Below are positions 17,839-25,325 of a DNA stretch of 64,000 nt, piece by piece. The notes beneath the pieces are model-generated. The model did no database searches. It was not told the DNA's origin and saw only the letters and a program-made list of their open reading frames with translations. Origin of the DNA: Bacteroidales bacterium (lineage in GTDB: Bacteria > Bacteroidota > Bacteroidia > Bacteroidales > VadinHA17); NCBI GenBank assembly GCA_017999895.1, contig JAGNKY010000003.1:1-64000 (forward strand), in the 5' to 3' direction. Position numbers and translations under genes: made by a program. The number at the start of each line of letters is the position of its first letter. Position 1 is the first letter of the stretch.

Positions 17839-18813
17839 TTACTGGCATTTCAAATTAGTCCTCATAGCTTTTGAAGGTTCGGCAAATGGGCCAAACATAG
17901 CATTCTTGAATGAAGCGCATGCTTCGGCTGTTTGTCCTTTGCCTGCTTGTGCGATGCCAATCTGAAAGTAAAATTTAGCTTTTGCTTCGGGCCCGCCTGT
18001 CTCAAGAGCGAGTCCGCGTCGGGCATACTCTTCTCCCTTAGTGAAATTCTTCTGTTTATTATAAACATCGGAAAAATAATAAAAGAGATCTTTGTCGTCG
18101 CCGTATTTTGCAGCTTTGTTAAGCAATGCAAGTGCTTCATCAAGTTTCTCTGACTGGTTTGCCATAGAACCTGCAGCACGGAAATACTCAAGAGCCTGCA
18201 ATGAAATCTGTCTAACTCTTGCAGTATCGTTTGCACTTTTCAGCTTTTCAATAACAATATCAATAGTTTGTTCAAAAGCATCGGCATTATTTTGTTTTAA
18301 ATATATTAAGGCCTTGTTATAGATTGCGTTAACATAATCAGGATTTATAGCCAGAAGGCTGTCAAATGTAAGCATAGCATTATCAAGGTCGTTCTTATTA
18401 AAATAGTCGGTTGCCAGCATATTGTATGCCTGAACCATAATTCTGGAAGCATTCTCTTTCTGACTCTGGCTGCCATATTTTTCTGTTGCAGCCACAGCTG
18501 ATTTTGCAGCTTTCATTATCTCCGGAAGCGGCTTTTTTTCATTAATAGCATCGGCCGCAACTTTGATATACAACCCTGGCAGAACTTTAATAGCTTTTTC
18601 TTTTAGGTCGGCGGCTTCAGCTCCTACCTTGTCGGCTAGTGTTATTGCCCTCTCGAATGCTTCTATAGCAGCTTTGACATCGGTCTGCACAACCTTTGCC
18701 CCTTCATTGTATGCTGCTATTACATCACTTCGAGTCTGTGCATTTAGATCTGTACCGATTATGGCAAATAAAGCCAGAAAACTTGTAATATTTATTATAC
18801 GCTTCATATTCAT
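17839..18813 (-). CDS. Periplasmic tetratricopeptide-repeat protein
   Basis: A 324-residue protein with a signal peptide (LALFAIIGTDLNAQ). Several degenerate TPR units follow, for example YNEGAKVVQTDVKAAIEAF near residues 35-55, DYFNKNDLDNAMLTFDSLLA near 140-160, and EEYARRGLALETGG with FYFQIGIAQAGKGQTAEACA at 260-305. TPR arrays are protein-interaction scaffolds; no partner gene is adjacent. It is Ala- and Lys-rich compared with its neighbours. The start at 18813 gives MNMKR; the second Met two codons in is equally possible. A -7 box lies 59 bases upstream. Confidence 0.75.
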   Translation of the reverse strand: MNMKRIINITSFLALFAIIGTDLNAQTRSDVIAAYNEGAKVVQTDVKAAIEAFERAITLADKVGAEAADLKEKAIKVLPGLYIKVAADAINEKKPLPEIMKAAKSAVAATEKYGSQSQKENASRIMVQAYNMLATDYFNKNDLDNAMLTFDSLLAINPDYVNAIYNKALIYLKQNNADAFEQTIDIVIEKLKSANDTARVRQISLQALEYFRAAGSMANQSEKLDEALALLNKAAKYGDDKDLFYYFSDVYNKQKNFTKGEEYARRGLALETGGPEAKAKFYFQIGIAQAGKGQTAEACASFKNAMFGPFAEPSKAMRTNLKCQ

Positions 18814-18871
18814 TTAGTTAAGAAAATTAATTTGGTTTTATCAATACTTTTTCGTTTTTTTAAAGGTATGG

Positions 18872-18879
18872 CAAATATA
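18872..18879 (-). promoter_or_regulatory. -7 promoter box for the TPR gene
   Basis: The minus strand reads TATATTTG, an exact TAnnTTTG match, with transcription predicted near 18865 and a leader of about 50 bases. No convincing -33 element. Confidence 0.42.
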
Positions 18880-19036
18880 TAAAAATCATTATTTTCTTGA
18901 AGAGAATTTAAAATAAAAAAGTGAATTAAAGTAATAAAGTGTAATATCTTAATATTTTTCATCAATGATTTCTTAAATAAAAATGATATTATCTATGATA
19001 TTATCTTATTAAAATATTAATAAAATTGATTTCTGT

Positions 19037-20176
19037 TCAGGAAAGTCTTGATTTATAGTCGTTATAACCGAAATCTTTAATAAGCCGGAATTCTCCCTGT
19101 TTTGTCCATATTCCTATTGACGGGTGAGTAACGCCGTTGAAATTTGTGGTTTTGACCATTGTATAATGAATCATATCCAGAAAAATAATTCTGTCGCCTG
19201 GTTTCAGCTCCTTATCGAAACCCCAGTCGCCCATAAAGTCGCCTGCCAGGCATGAATTTCCGCCCATACGGTAAATGTATTTGCCGGCCTCAGGCTCAAC
19301 TGCATTTAATATAACGGGTTTATAAGGCATTTCAAGGCAGTCGGGCATGTGAGCAACGAATGACACATCGAGTATAGCAGTCTTAATGCCATTGTTTTCG
19401 ACGATATCCTCAACAGTGGCAACCAGTTCACCGGTTTCCCATGCAAATGCGCTCCCTGGTTCAAGAATTATTTCGAGGCCCCATTTTTCTCTGAACTTTT
19501 TGAGAATCTTCACAAGATGTGCCAGATCATATCCTTTGCGTGTTATAAGATGTCCACCGCCCATATTCAGCCACTTCAGATATGGGAAAAAACTGCTGAA
19601 TTTTTGTTCTACAACGTTTAAGACCTTCTCGAGAACATAAGAATCATTCTCGAAAAGCACGTGAAAATGAAGGCCTTCAATTCCTTCAGGAAGTCCATCA
19701 GATAGTTTTTCTGCCGTTACTCCAAGCCTTGATCCATGAGTACAAGGGTTATAAAGGCCGATATTGATTTCAGAAAATTCCGGATTAATCCTGAGTCCTG
19801 AAGATACTTTCTCCGTTGAATTTTTGATATATGGAAAATATTTCAGGTATTGTTCGATTGAGTTGAATGAAATATGCGAGCTATATTTCAGTATTTCAGG
19901 AAATTCTTTCTCCTTGAAGGCCGGAGCATAAGTATGTGCCTTTGTTCCCAACTCCTCGTAACACAGACGGGCTTCATTCAGGGAGCTTGCTGCTGCACCG
20001 GAAGTATATTCCTTTATTATTCCGAATACACCCCAGGTTGCAAAAGCCTTAAGGGCAAGTATGATTTCGGCTCCCGACTCTTCGGCAGTATAGCGTAAAA
20101 GGGAGAGATTATTTCTTAATCTCTCTTCATCTATTACGAAACAAGGTGATGGAATCTTGAAATAATCAACAGGCAT
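19037..20176 (-). CDS. nspC: Carboxynorspermidine decarboxylase
   Basis: A 379-residue PLP-dependent decarboxylase of the alanine-racemase fold. The expected PLP lysine is Lys43 in LALKAFATWGVF; EGLHFHVLFEND, WLNMGGGHLIT and LEPGSAFAWETGELVA are NspC marks, and NSCLAGDFMGDW supplies the conserved C-terminal cysteine. NspC removes the carboxyl group from carboxy(nor)spermidine to give spermidine or norspermidine in the route that replaces S-adenosylmethionine decarboxylase. It lies 18 bases after the gene for the preceding step, so the two form an operon. The length is typical for the family. Confidence 0.92.
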   Translation of the reverse strand: MPVDYFKIPSPCFVIDEERLRNNLSLLRYTAEESGAEIILALKAFATWGVFGIIKEYTSGAAASSLNEARLCYEELGTKAHTYAPAFKEKEFPEILKYSSHISFNSIEQYLKYFPYIKNSTEKVSSGLRINPEFSEINIGLYNPCTHGSRLGVTAEKLSDGLPEGIEGLHFHVLFENDSYVLEKVLNVVEQKFSSFFPYLKWLNMGGGHLITRKGYDLAHLVKILKKFREKWGLEIILEPGSAFAWETGELVATVEDIVENNGIKTAILDVSFVAHMPDCLEMPYKPVILNAVEPEAGKYIYRMGGNSCLAGDFMGDWGFDKELKPGDRIIFLDMIHYTMVKTTNFNGVTHPSIGIWTKQGEFRLIKDFGYNDYKSRLS

Positions 20177-20194
20177 CCTAAAAACAGGTATTAA

Positions 20195-21388
20195 TTAAAG
20201 TTCGAGGTCAACATCCTGCAGTACGTTCCACGGTAAGCCAAGAAGGTTTAACTGTTCCATAAATGGATCAGGGTCGAATTCCTCGACATTAAAAACACCA
20301 GGGGCTTTCCATAAGCCTTTAATATACATCATAGCTCCAATAGTTGCCGGAACGCCAGTAGTGTAACTCACTGCCTGTGTGCCAGTTTCTTTATATGCAA
20401 CTTCGTGGCTGCAATTATTATATATATATAATGTTTTCTCCTTACCGTCTTTTATACCTCTGATACGGCATCCTATCGAAGTTTCACCTTTATAGTTTTC
20501 TCCAAGTTCACCTGGATCGGGCAGTAAAGCCTTCAAAAAACGTAAAGGAATTATTTCACGCCCTTCGAAAAGAATAGGCTCAATACCTGCCATACCAATA
20601 TTTTGAATAACCCGAAGGTGAGTAAGGTATTCCTGATCGAAAGTCATCCAGAAACGGGCACGTTTCAATGTTGGAAAATTTTTTACCAGAGATTCGAGTT
20701 CCTCATGATAAATAAGATATGATTCCCTCTGACCAATATTCGGATATGTAAGAGGCTTATGAATTTCGTGGGGGTTCGTATATATCCATTTCCCGTTTTC
20801 CCAGAATTTTCCTTTTTGTGTAATCTCTCTTATATTTATTTCAGGATTAAAATTTGTGGCAAAAGGTTTTCCATGGCTGCCTGCATTACAATCAACAATA
20901 TCAAGATAATGAATCTCATCAAAATGATGTTTGGCGGCCCATGCTGTAAATACAGATGTAACTCCTGGATCGAATCCGCAACCAAGGATAGCAGTTATTC
21001 CCGCATCCCTGAATCTATCATTATATGCCCACTGCCATTTATATTCGAATTTTGCTTCATCAAGAGGTTCATAATTTGCAGTGTCGAGATAAGAAGTTCC
21101 TGTTTCAAGGCATGCATCCATGATATTGAGATCCTGATACGGAAGTGCAACGTTTACAACTATATCAGGATTAAACGATTTTATTAGTTTTACCAGTTGT
21201 GGAACATCGTCGGCGTCGACCTGGGCTGTTTTAATCCTGTCGCCGCCTATTCTTGCCGCAATTGCATCACATTTAGACTTTGTACGGCTGGCAAGCAGAA
21301 TATCACTAAAAACCTCAGGTAGGGAGGCCGATTTATGAGCAACAACGGTTCCAACACCCCCTGCACCAATTATCATTATTTTACCCAT
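20195..21388 (-). CDS. Carboxynorspermidine dehydrogenase (saccharopine dehydrogenase family)
   Basis: A 397-residue NAD(P)H-dependent enzyme. It opens with a Rossmann motif, IMIIGAGGVGTVVAHK, and carries the saccharopine-dehydrogenase-family blocks VVNVALPYQDL, CGFDPGVTSVFTAWAAKH and SYTTGVPATIGAMMYIKG. This family also contains lysine-pathway saccharopine dehydrogenases, but the directly adjacent nspC makes carboxynorspermidine dehydrogenase the better call: condensation of aspartate semialdehyde with putrescine or diaminopropane followed by reduction. It is the first gene of a two-gene polyamine operon with a -7 box 77 bases upstream. Confidence 0.88.
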   Translation of the reverse strand: MGKIMIIGAGGVGTVVAHKSASLPEVFSDILLASRTKSKCDAIAARIGGDRIKTAQVDADDVPQLVKLIKSFNPDIVVNVALPYQDLNIMDACLETGTSYLDTANYEPLDEAKFEYKWQWAYNDRFRDAGITAILGCGFDPGVTSVFTAWAAKHHFDEIHYLDIVDCNAGSHGKPFATNFNPEINIREITQKGKFWENGKWIYTNPHEIHKPLTYPNIGQRESYLIYHEELESLVKNFPTLKRARFWMTFDQEYLTHLRVIQNIGMAGIEPILFEGREIIPLRFLKALLPDPGELGENYKGETSIGCRIRGIKDGKEKTLYIYNNCSHEVAYKETGTQAVSYTTGVPATIGAMMYIKGLWKAPGVFNVEEFDPDPFMEQLNLLGLPWNVLQDVDLEL

Positions 21389-21464
21389 AAGAATTATATT
21401 ACAATTATTTATTAATTAATTTGCGATCAACCTGAATTTACTTTTTATAATCTTCGCGGAAATT

Positions 21465-21472
21465 CAAAGATA
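21465..21472 (-). promoter_or_regulatory. -7 promoter box for the polyamine operon
   Basis: The minus strand reads TATCTTTG, an exact TAnnTTTG match. Predicted transcription start near 21458, giving a leader of about 70 bases before the dehydrogenase ATG. Confidence 0.42.
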
Positions 21473-21588
21473 ATATTTTAAGCCATTAGAAGTTGAATAA
21501 AATCAAAATAAACTGTTTTCAGTATTTGCTATCATCACATAAAATAAGATTTTATTGTGTTTTCTACATATCATCTTTTGATATGGAT

Positions 21589-21596
21589 TAAATTTG
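21589..21596 (+). promoter_or_regulatory. -7 promoter box for the potassium transporter gene
   Basis: TAAATTTG matches TAnnTTTG exactly and lies 31 bases before the ATG at 21627. It overlaps an in-frame TTG at 21594 that could otherwise be mistaken for the start codon, so it also supports the downstream ATG. Confidence 0.45.
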
Positions 21597-21626
21597 CCAT
21601 TCAATTTATTAAAATTTAATGATGAG

Positions 21627-23069
21627 ATGAAGCTATTTAACCTTCCTGTAATTCTCAGGGTAATCAGCACAATATTGTTGATAGAGGTAGTTTCATTTTT
21701 TGCCTGCATTCCTATAGCTTTGTTTTATAAGGAGGATGCTCTTCCTTTTATTTATTCGTGTCTGGTAATTTTTTTGCCTGCGGCTATTTTATATTTAATT
21801 TTTCATAAGAGCGATCTTTCTAATGCAAGTACCAGAGACACCTATTTAAGTGTAACATTATCATGGTTACTTGTATCTTTAGCTGGTTCACTTCCTTATA
21901 TTTTCAGTGGAACTTGTTCATTTATTAACTCATGTTTCGAGTCCACATCAGGATTTTCAACCACAGGTGCATCGGCTTTAGCCGATGTGGAAGTACTGCC
22001 ACACTCTATACTTTTCTGGAGAAGTCTTACTCAATGGATAGGAGGACTTGGAATAATTGTTATGGTAGTTCTGATTTTCCCTTCTCTGAAAGTCACAGGG
22101 TACAGGCTTTTCACGCTTGAATCGTCACTCATGGAAAAAATTTCTCCCCGAGCAAGTTCTATAGCTTTCAGATTATTAATGATATACCTTACATTAAGTA
22201 TTTCGGAAATTATATTACTTACGGCAGGCGATATGAATTTATTCGATGCCGTTTGTCATTCTTTCGCAACAGTGGCAACAGGGGGCTTCTCGACAAAAAA
22301 TACAAGTCTGGTAAATTTTTCGTCATACAGTCAATATGTTATTATGATATTTATGTTTCTTGCCGGGACAAGCAGTGTAGTTTATTACTATGCTGTCAAA
22401 ATGAATTTTAAAAAGATAAAACAGAATGATGAATTGTGGTTTTACATTGCTGTAGTTTTAATTGCAGGGACGCTTTCATCGGTTATTCTTATTACAAAAG
22501 GATTTAAACTACCTGAGCCGGCATTTAGAGAAGGCTTTTTTCAAACAATTTCAATCATTACATGTACGGGATTTACCTCAGCCGACTATCTGTTGTGGCC
22601 GCAGGCTGGCATTATGCTTATTTTTCTTTTGATGTTGTCGGGTGGTTGTACGGGCTCAACAAGCGGCGGGATAAAAATGGCAAGACATCTGATAGCTCTA
22701 AAGAGTTTCAAGAACGTTTTCATTAAACTTACACATCCGTCGTCAGTTACGATGGTCAGATTCAACGGCAAAGCCATAACGGAAAACACAATAGGGTCAA
22801 TACTCTCTTTTATAATGCTGTATTTATTCATTTTCTTTGCCGCCACACTACTTCTGACAATAACAGGGAACGATATCCCCACTTCAGCAAGTGCGACAGC
22901 AACCTGTCTGGCAGGTATTGGACCGGGTATAGGCACTGTTGGACCAATGAGCAATTATTTTCACCTCAATGGTATAAGCAAACTAATTCTTTGTTTTGTT
23001 ATGATTCTTGGAAGGCTTGAAATACTTACTGTGTTTGTTGTCTTTTCGAAATCTTTCTGGAAAAAATAA
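21627..23069 (+). CDS. trkH: TrkH/KtrB-family potassium uptake protein
   Basis: A 480-residue inner-membrane protein with about ten membrane segments. The four pore-loop repeats are visible: SGFSTTGASAL, ATGGFSTKNTSL, TCTGFTSADYLLWP and CLAGIGPGIGTVGP, each with the Gly-containing selectivity filter of the Trk/Ktr/HKT superfamily. Arg-rich and GCTGSTSGGIKMAR segments are also typical. It would move K+ (possibly with Na+ or H+) into the cell and normally needs a cytoplasmic TrkA/KtrA partner, which is not in this window. The frame can be extended to a TTG at 21594, but that codon lies inside the -7 box, so I chose the ATG. It converges on the MurU-like gene. Confidence 0.9.
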   Translation: MKLFNLPVILRVISTILLIEVVSFFACIPIALFYKEDALPFIYSCLVIFLPAAILYLIFHKSDLSNASTRDTYLSVTLSWLLVSLAGSLPYIFSGTCSFINSCFESTSGFSTTGASALADVEVLPHSILFWRSLTQWIGGLGIIVMVVLIFPSLKVTGYRLFTLESSLMEKISPRASSIAFRLLMIYLTLSISEIILLTAGDMNLFDAVCHSFATVATGGFSTKNTSLVNFSSYSQYVIMIFMFLAGTSSVVYYYAVKMNFKKIKQNDELWFYIAVVLIAGTLSSVILITKGFKLPEPAFREGFFQTISIITCTGFTSADYLLWPQAGIMLIFLLMLSGGCTGSTSGGIKMARHLIALKSFKNVFIKLTHPSSVTMVRFNGKAITENTIGSILSFIMLYLFIFFAATLLLTITGNDIPTSASATATCLAGIGPGIGTVGPMSNYFHLNGISKLILCFVMILGRLEILTVFVVFSKSFWKK

Positions 23070-23088
23070 ATTCATAAATAATTCAGTG

Positions 23089-23817
23089 TCATTTTCCTGA
23101 AAAGAATCTTCTTACTTCTTCCAGCTCCTGAGGAGTGCCTATATTGAACCAGTAATCTTCATCGTGCCTGAAAGTATAAATATTATGTAAACGAGCTATT
23201 TCGAGGTAAAAAGTTGTCATAGAGTAAATTCCTTCTTTCATGTAACCGAATATTTCAGGGTCGGCTATGTGTATTCCTGTGAAACCAATTTTTACGAGTT
23301 CTCCGGCATTTCTGACAATAATTTCCTCACCTGTCGAAGTATTGCACCAGCCTGCAAGAAGACCGTCATCGCCTGTAAGGAAATATTTTGTATCCGGACG
23401 ATTTTTTACTGCGAGTGATGCAATTCCATTATTCTCAAGGTGAAATTTGTACAGCTTATTAATGTCCAGATTAGTAATCACATCCACATTATAAATCAGA
23501 AATGGTCTGTTATCGAAAAACCATCTGGCTTTATATAAACCACCACCTGTTTCGAGGAGCAAATCACTTTCATCCGATATTGTTATATGGTAGCCGAGGT
23601 TATTCAATCGTTCAGCCTCCGCCCTCATAAGGCCTGCGTGGTGATGAATATTGATAATAATATCACCGAAGCCATATTGAGTAGCTTTCTCAACTGCAAT
23701 TTGAAGGGCAGTTTTGCCGTTTAAATCAACAAGAGCTTTGGGGATATCTTTTGTTATGTCCTTCAGCCTTGTACCAAGGCCTGCCGCAAAAATCATCGTT
23801 TTTAACGGACGTTCCAT
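23089..23817 (-). CDS. MurU-like sugar-1-phosphate nucleotidyltransferase
   Basis: A 242-residue nucleotidyltransferase. The N-terminal signature AAGLGTRLKDITKDIPKALV (residues about 11-30) is the nucleotide-binding and catalytic loop of the sugar-phosphate nucleotidyltransferases. NVDVITNLDI supplies the metal-binding Asp, followed by AGWCNTSTGEE and TGIHIADPEIF. By itself it could be a mannose-1-phosphate guanylyltransferase. The upstream gene encodes an AmgK-like kinase, 13 bases away, and the locus is full of amino-sugar enzymes, so an N-acetylmuramate-1-phosphate uridylyltransferase (MurU) role is the best inference: MurNAc-1P to UDP-MurNAc. Last gene of a three-gene operon. Confidence 0.75.
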   Translation of the reverse strand: MERPLKTMIFAAGLGTRLKDITKDIPKALVDLNGKTALQIAVEKATQYGFGDIIINIHHHAGLMRAEAERLNNLGYHITISDESDLLLETGGGLYKARWFFDNRPFLIYNVDVITNLDINKLYKFHLENNGIASLAVKNRPDTKYFLTGDDGLLAGWCNTSTGEEIIVRNAGELVKIGFTGIHIADPEIFGYMKEGIYSMTTFYLEIARLHNIYTFRHDEDYWFNIGTPQELEEVRRFFSGK

Positions 23818-23830
23818 AAATTATAGAAAC

Positions 23831-25228
23831 TTACCTTATTTCATGGTGAAATACGATTACATTGGCCAGATTAACATCTTTAAGCATAGATGCAATCCGT
23901 TCGGCACAATAAACCGATGAAAGTCTTCCTGAAGCGCATCCGAAACATATCCTTCTTGTCCTGGAATCTAATTGATTTCCGTCTGAAAGTGAAGCTGTTA
24001 TTAACCTTCCGACATTTTCTATCATTACTTCCATGTCCTTCTGGTAATCGAAAAACTCAATCACTTTTCTGTCTCTTCCGGTAAAATTTTGAAGGCCTGA
24101 TACTTCAGGCGGGAGTGTCAGGTGCCGGCAATCAAACATAAATCCGCCGTCGGAAATAAATGTTTCCGGGATTCCTTTTTTAAAACTAAAAGTCTCTATT
24201 ATAACTGTAGGTTTTGAACGAATAGTTAAGTCTGTTCTGCTCAAGTTAGAAGCAAGACTTTCGGTTATACGTAATAATTCAGGAAAATTTATACGTAATT
24301 TTTCATTTTTGAACAGTCGCTCAAGTTGTCGGACAGCAGAAGGGATACTTGTAGCAAAATTCGGTTTCCTTTCATAAAGTCCTCTGAAGCCATAAGCCCC
24401 AAGTGCCTGGAGGAGCCTTACTAAACCAAAAATTCTATATTCGTCCAAAAAGTTAGACATATCAATTTTCATTCTTGAATTCAGTTCACTGGCATAGTGA
24501 TCTAACAGTTCGTCGTGAAGCTCTTCTTCGAGCTCCACATAAGGATCTAAAAGCAAAGAAGCAGCATCATAGTGCGGGGCTCCTTTTCTTCCGCCCTGAA
24601 AGTCTATATACCATGGTATGCCTTCCTTCAGCATGATATTCCTCGACTGAAAGTCGCGGTAAAGAAATCCGTTTGACCAGACACTTTCAATTATATCGGC
24701 AATTTTAATAAAATCCTCCTCCAGGAGTTGCTCATTAAATCCGGTTCCTGAAAGTTTCAGGAACATATATTTAAAATAATTAAGATCCCACATCACGGAG
24801 TTTCTGTCGAATTTTTTTCGTGGGTAACATAACTCATAATCTATAAATTTATCGGCATCGAACTGAAATTCAAGCAATTCATGCAGTATATTTTTATACA
24901 TATCTCTAATTTCCTCATTACCTTTATGTTGCGACCAGGCATAGAGGTCGAGATCGCCAAGGTCTTCAGTAAGATAAACCATTTCTTCAGGTAAATATTT
25001 GAAAACCCTTGGCACACGGAGACCGGCGCGGCTTAAACTTGAAGCAAAACCTGTAAAAGCATCATTTTCCTTTCGGTTAGGATTCCAAACTCCAAGTACT
25101 GAAAAATCTCCGCGTACCATTCGACAATATATTCTGTCAGAGCCTGATTTAGGCAAAACAGTTAGAGACTCCGGGCTTTTGCCTGTGAACTCTCTGAAAA
25201 GCAGGCTAAGCAATTCATCCTTAATCAT
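23831..25228 (-). CDS. AmgK-like sugar kinase fused to a RapZ C-terminal domain
   Basis: A 465-residue two-domain cytoplasmic protein. Residues 1-330 are an aminoglycoside-phosphotransferase-type kinase with catalytic loop Arg191-Asp192 (YRDFQSRNIM) and a metal-binding Asp-Phe-Gln at 209-211 (IDFQGG). RD-and-DFQ is the AmgK pattern; AmgK phosphorylates C1 of MurNAc/GlcNAc. Residues 340-465 match the C-terminal half of RapZ (FMFDCRHL, FTGRDRKVIEFF, GCASGRLSSVY, FHHEIR), which in E. coli binds glucosamine-6-phosphate and the sRNA GlmZ. The RapZ P-loop kinase half is absent. The usual GCTGGxHRSVY loop is changed to GCASGRLSSVY. The gene sits between the NagB/PIG-L and MurU-like genes. Confidence 0.82.
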   Translation of the reverse strand: MIKDELLSLLFREFTGKSPESLTVLPKSGSDRIYCRMVRGDFSVLGVWNPNRKENDAFTGFASSLSRAGLRVPRVFKYLPEEMVYLTEDLGDLDLYAWSQHKGNEEIRDMYKNILHELLEFQFDADKFIDYELCYPRKKFDRNSVMWDLNYFKYMFLKLSGTGFNEQLLEEDFIKIADIIESVWSNGFLYRDFQSRNIMLKEGIPWYIDFQGGRKGAPHYDAASLLLDPYVELEEELHDELLDHYASELNSRMKIDMSNFLDEYRIFGLVRLLQALGAYGFRGLYERKPNFATSIPSAVRQLERLFKNEKLRINFPELLRITESLASNLSRTDLTIRSKPTVIIETFSFKKGIPETFISDGGFMFDCRHLTLPPEVSGLQNFTGRDRKVIEFFDYQKDMEVMIENVGRLITASLSDGNQLDSRTRRICFGCASGRLSSVYCAERIASMLKDVNLANVIVFHHEIR

Positions 25229-25325
25229 ATTCTGTTTATTAGCAAAACATAAAATCCTTGTTTAATCTTTCATGTCTCAATTTTCCTGTTAAAATAGAAG
25301 CAACGACAGTGAAGGATTTACTGAC

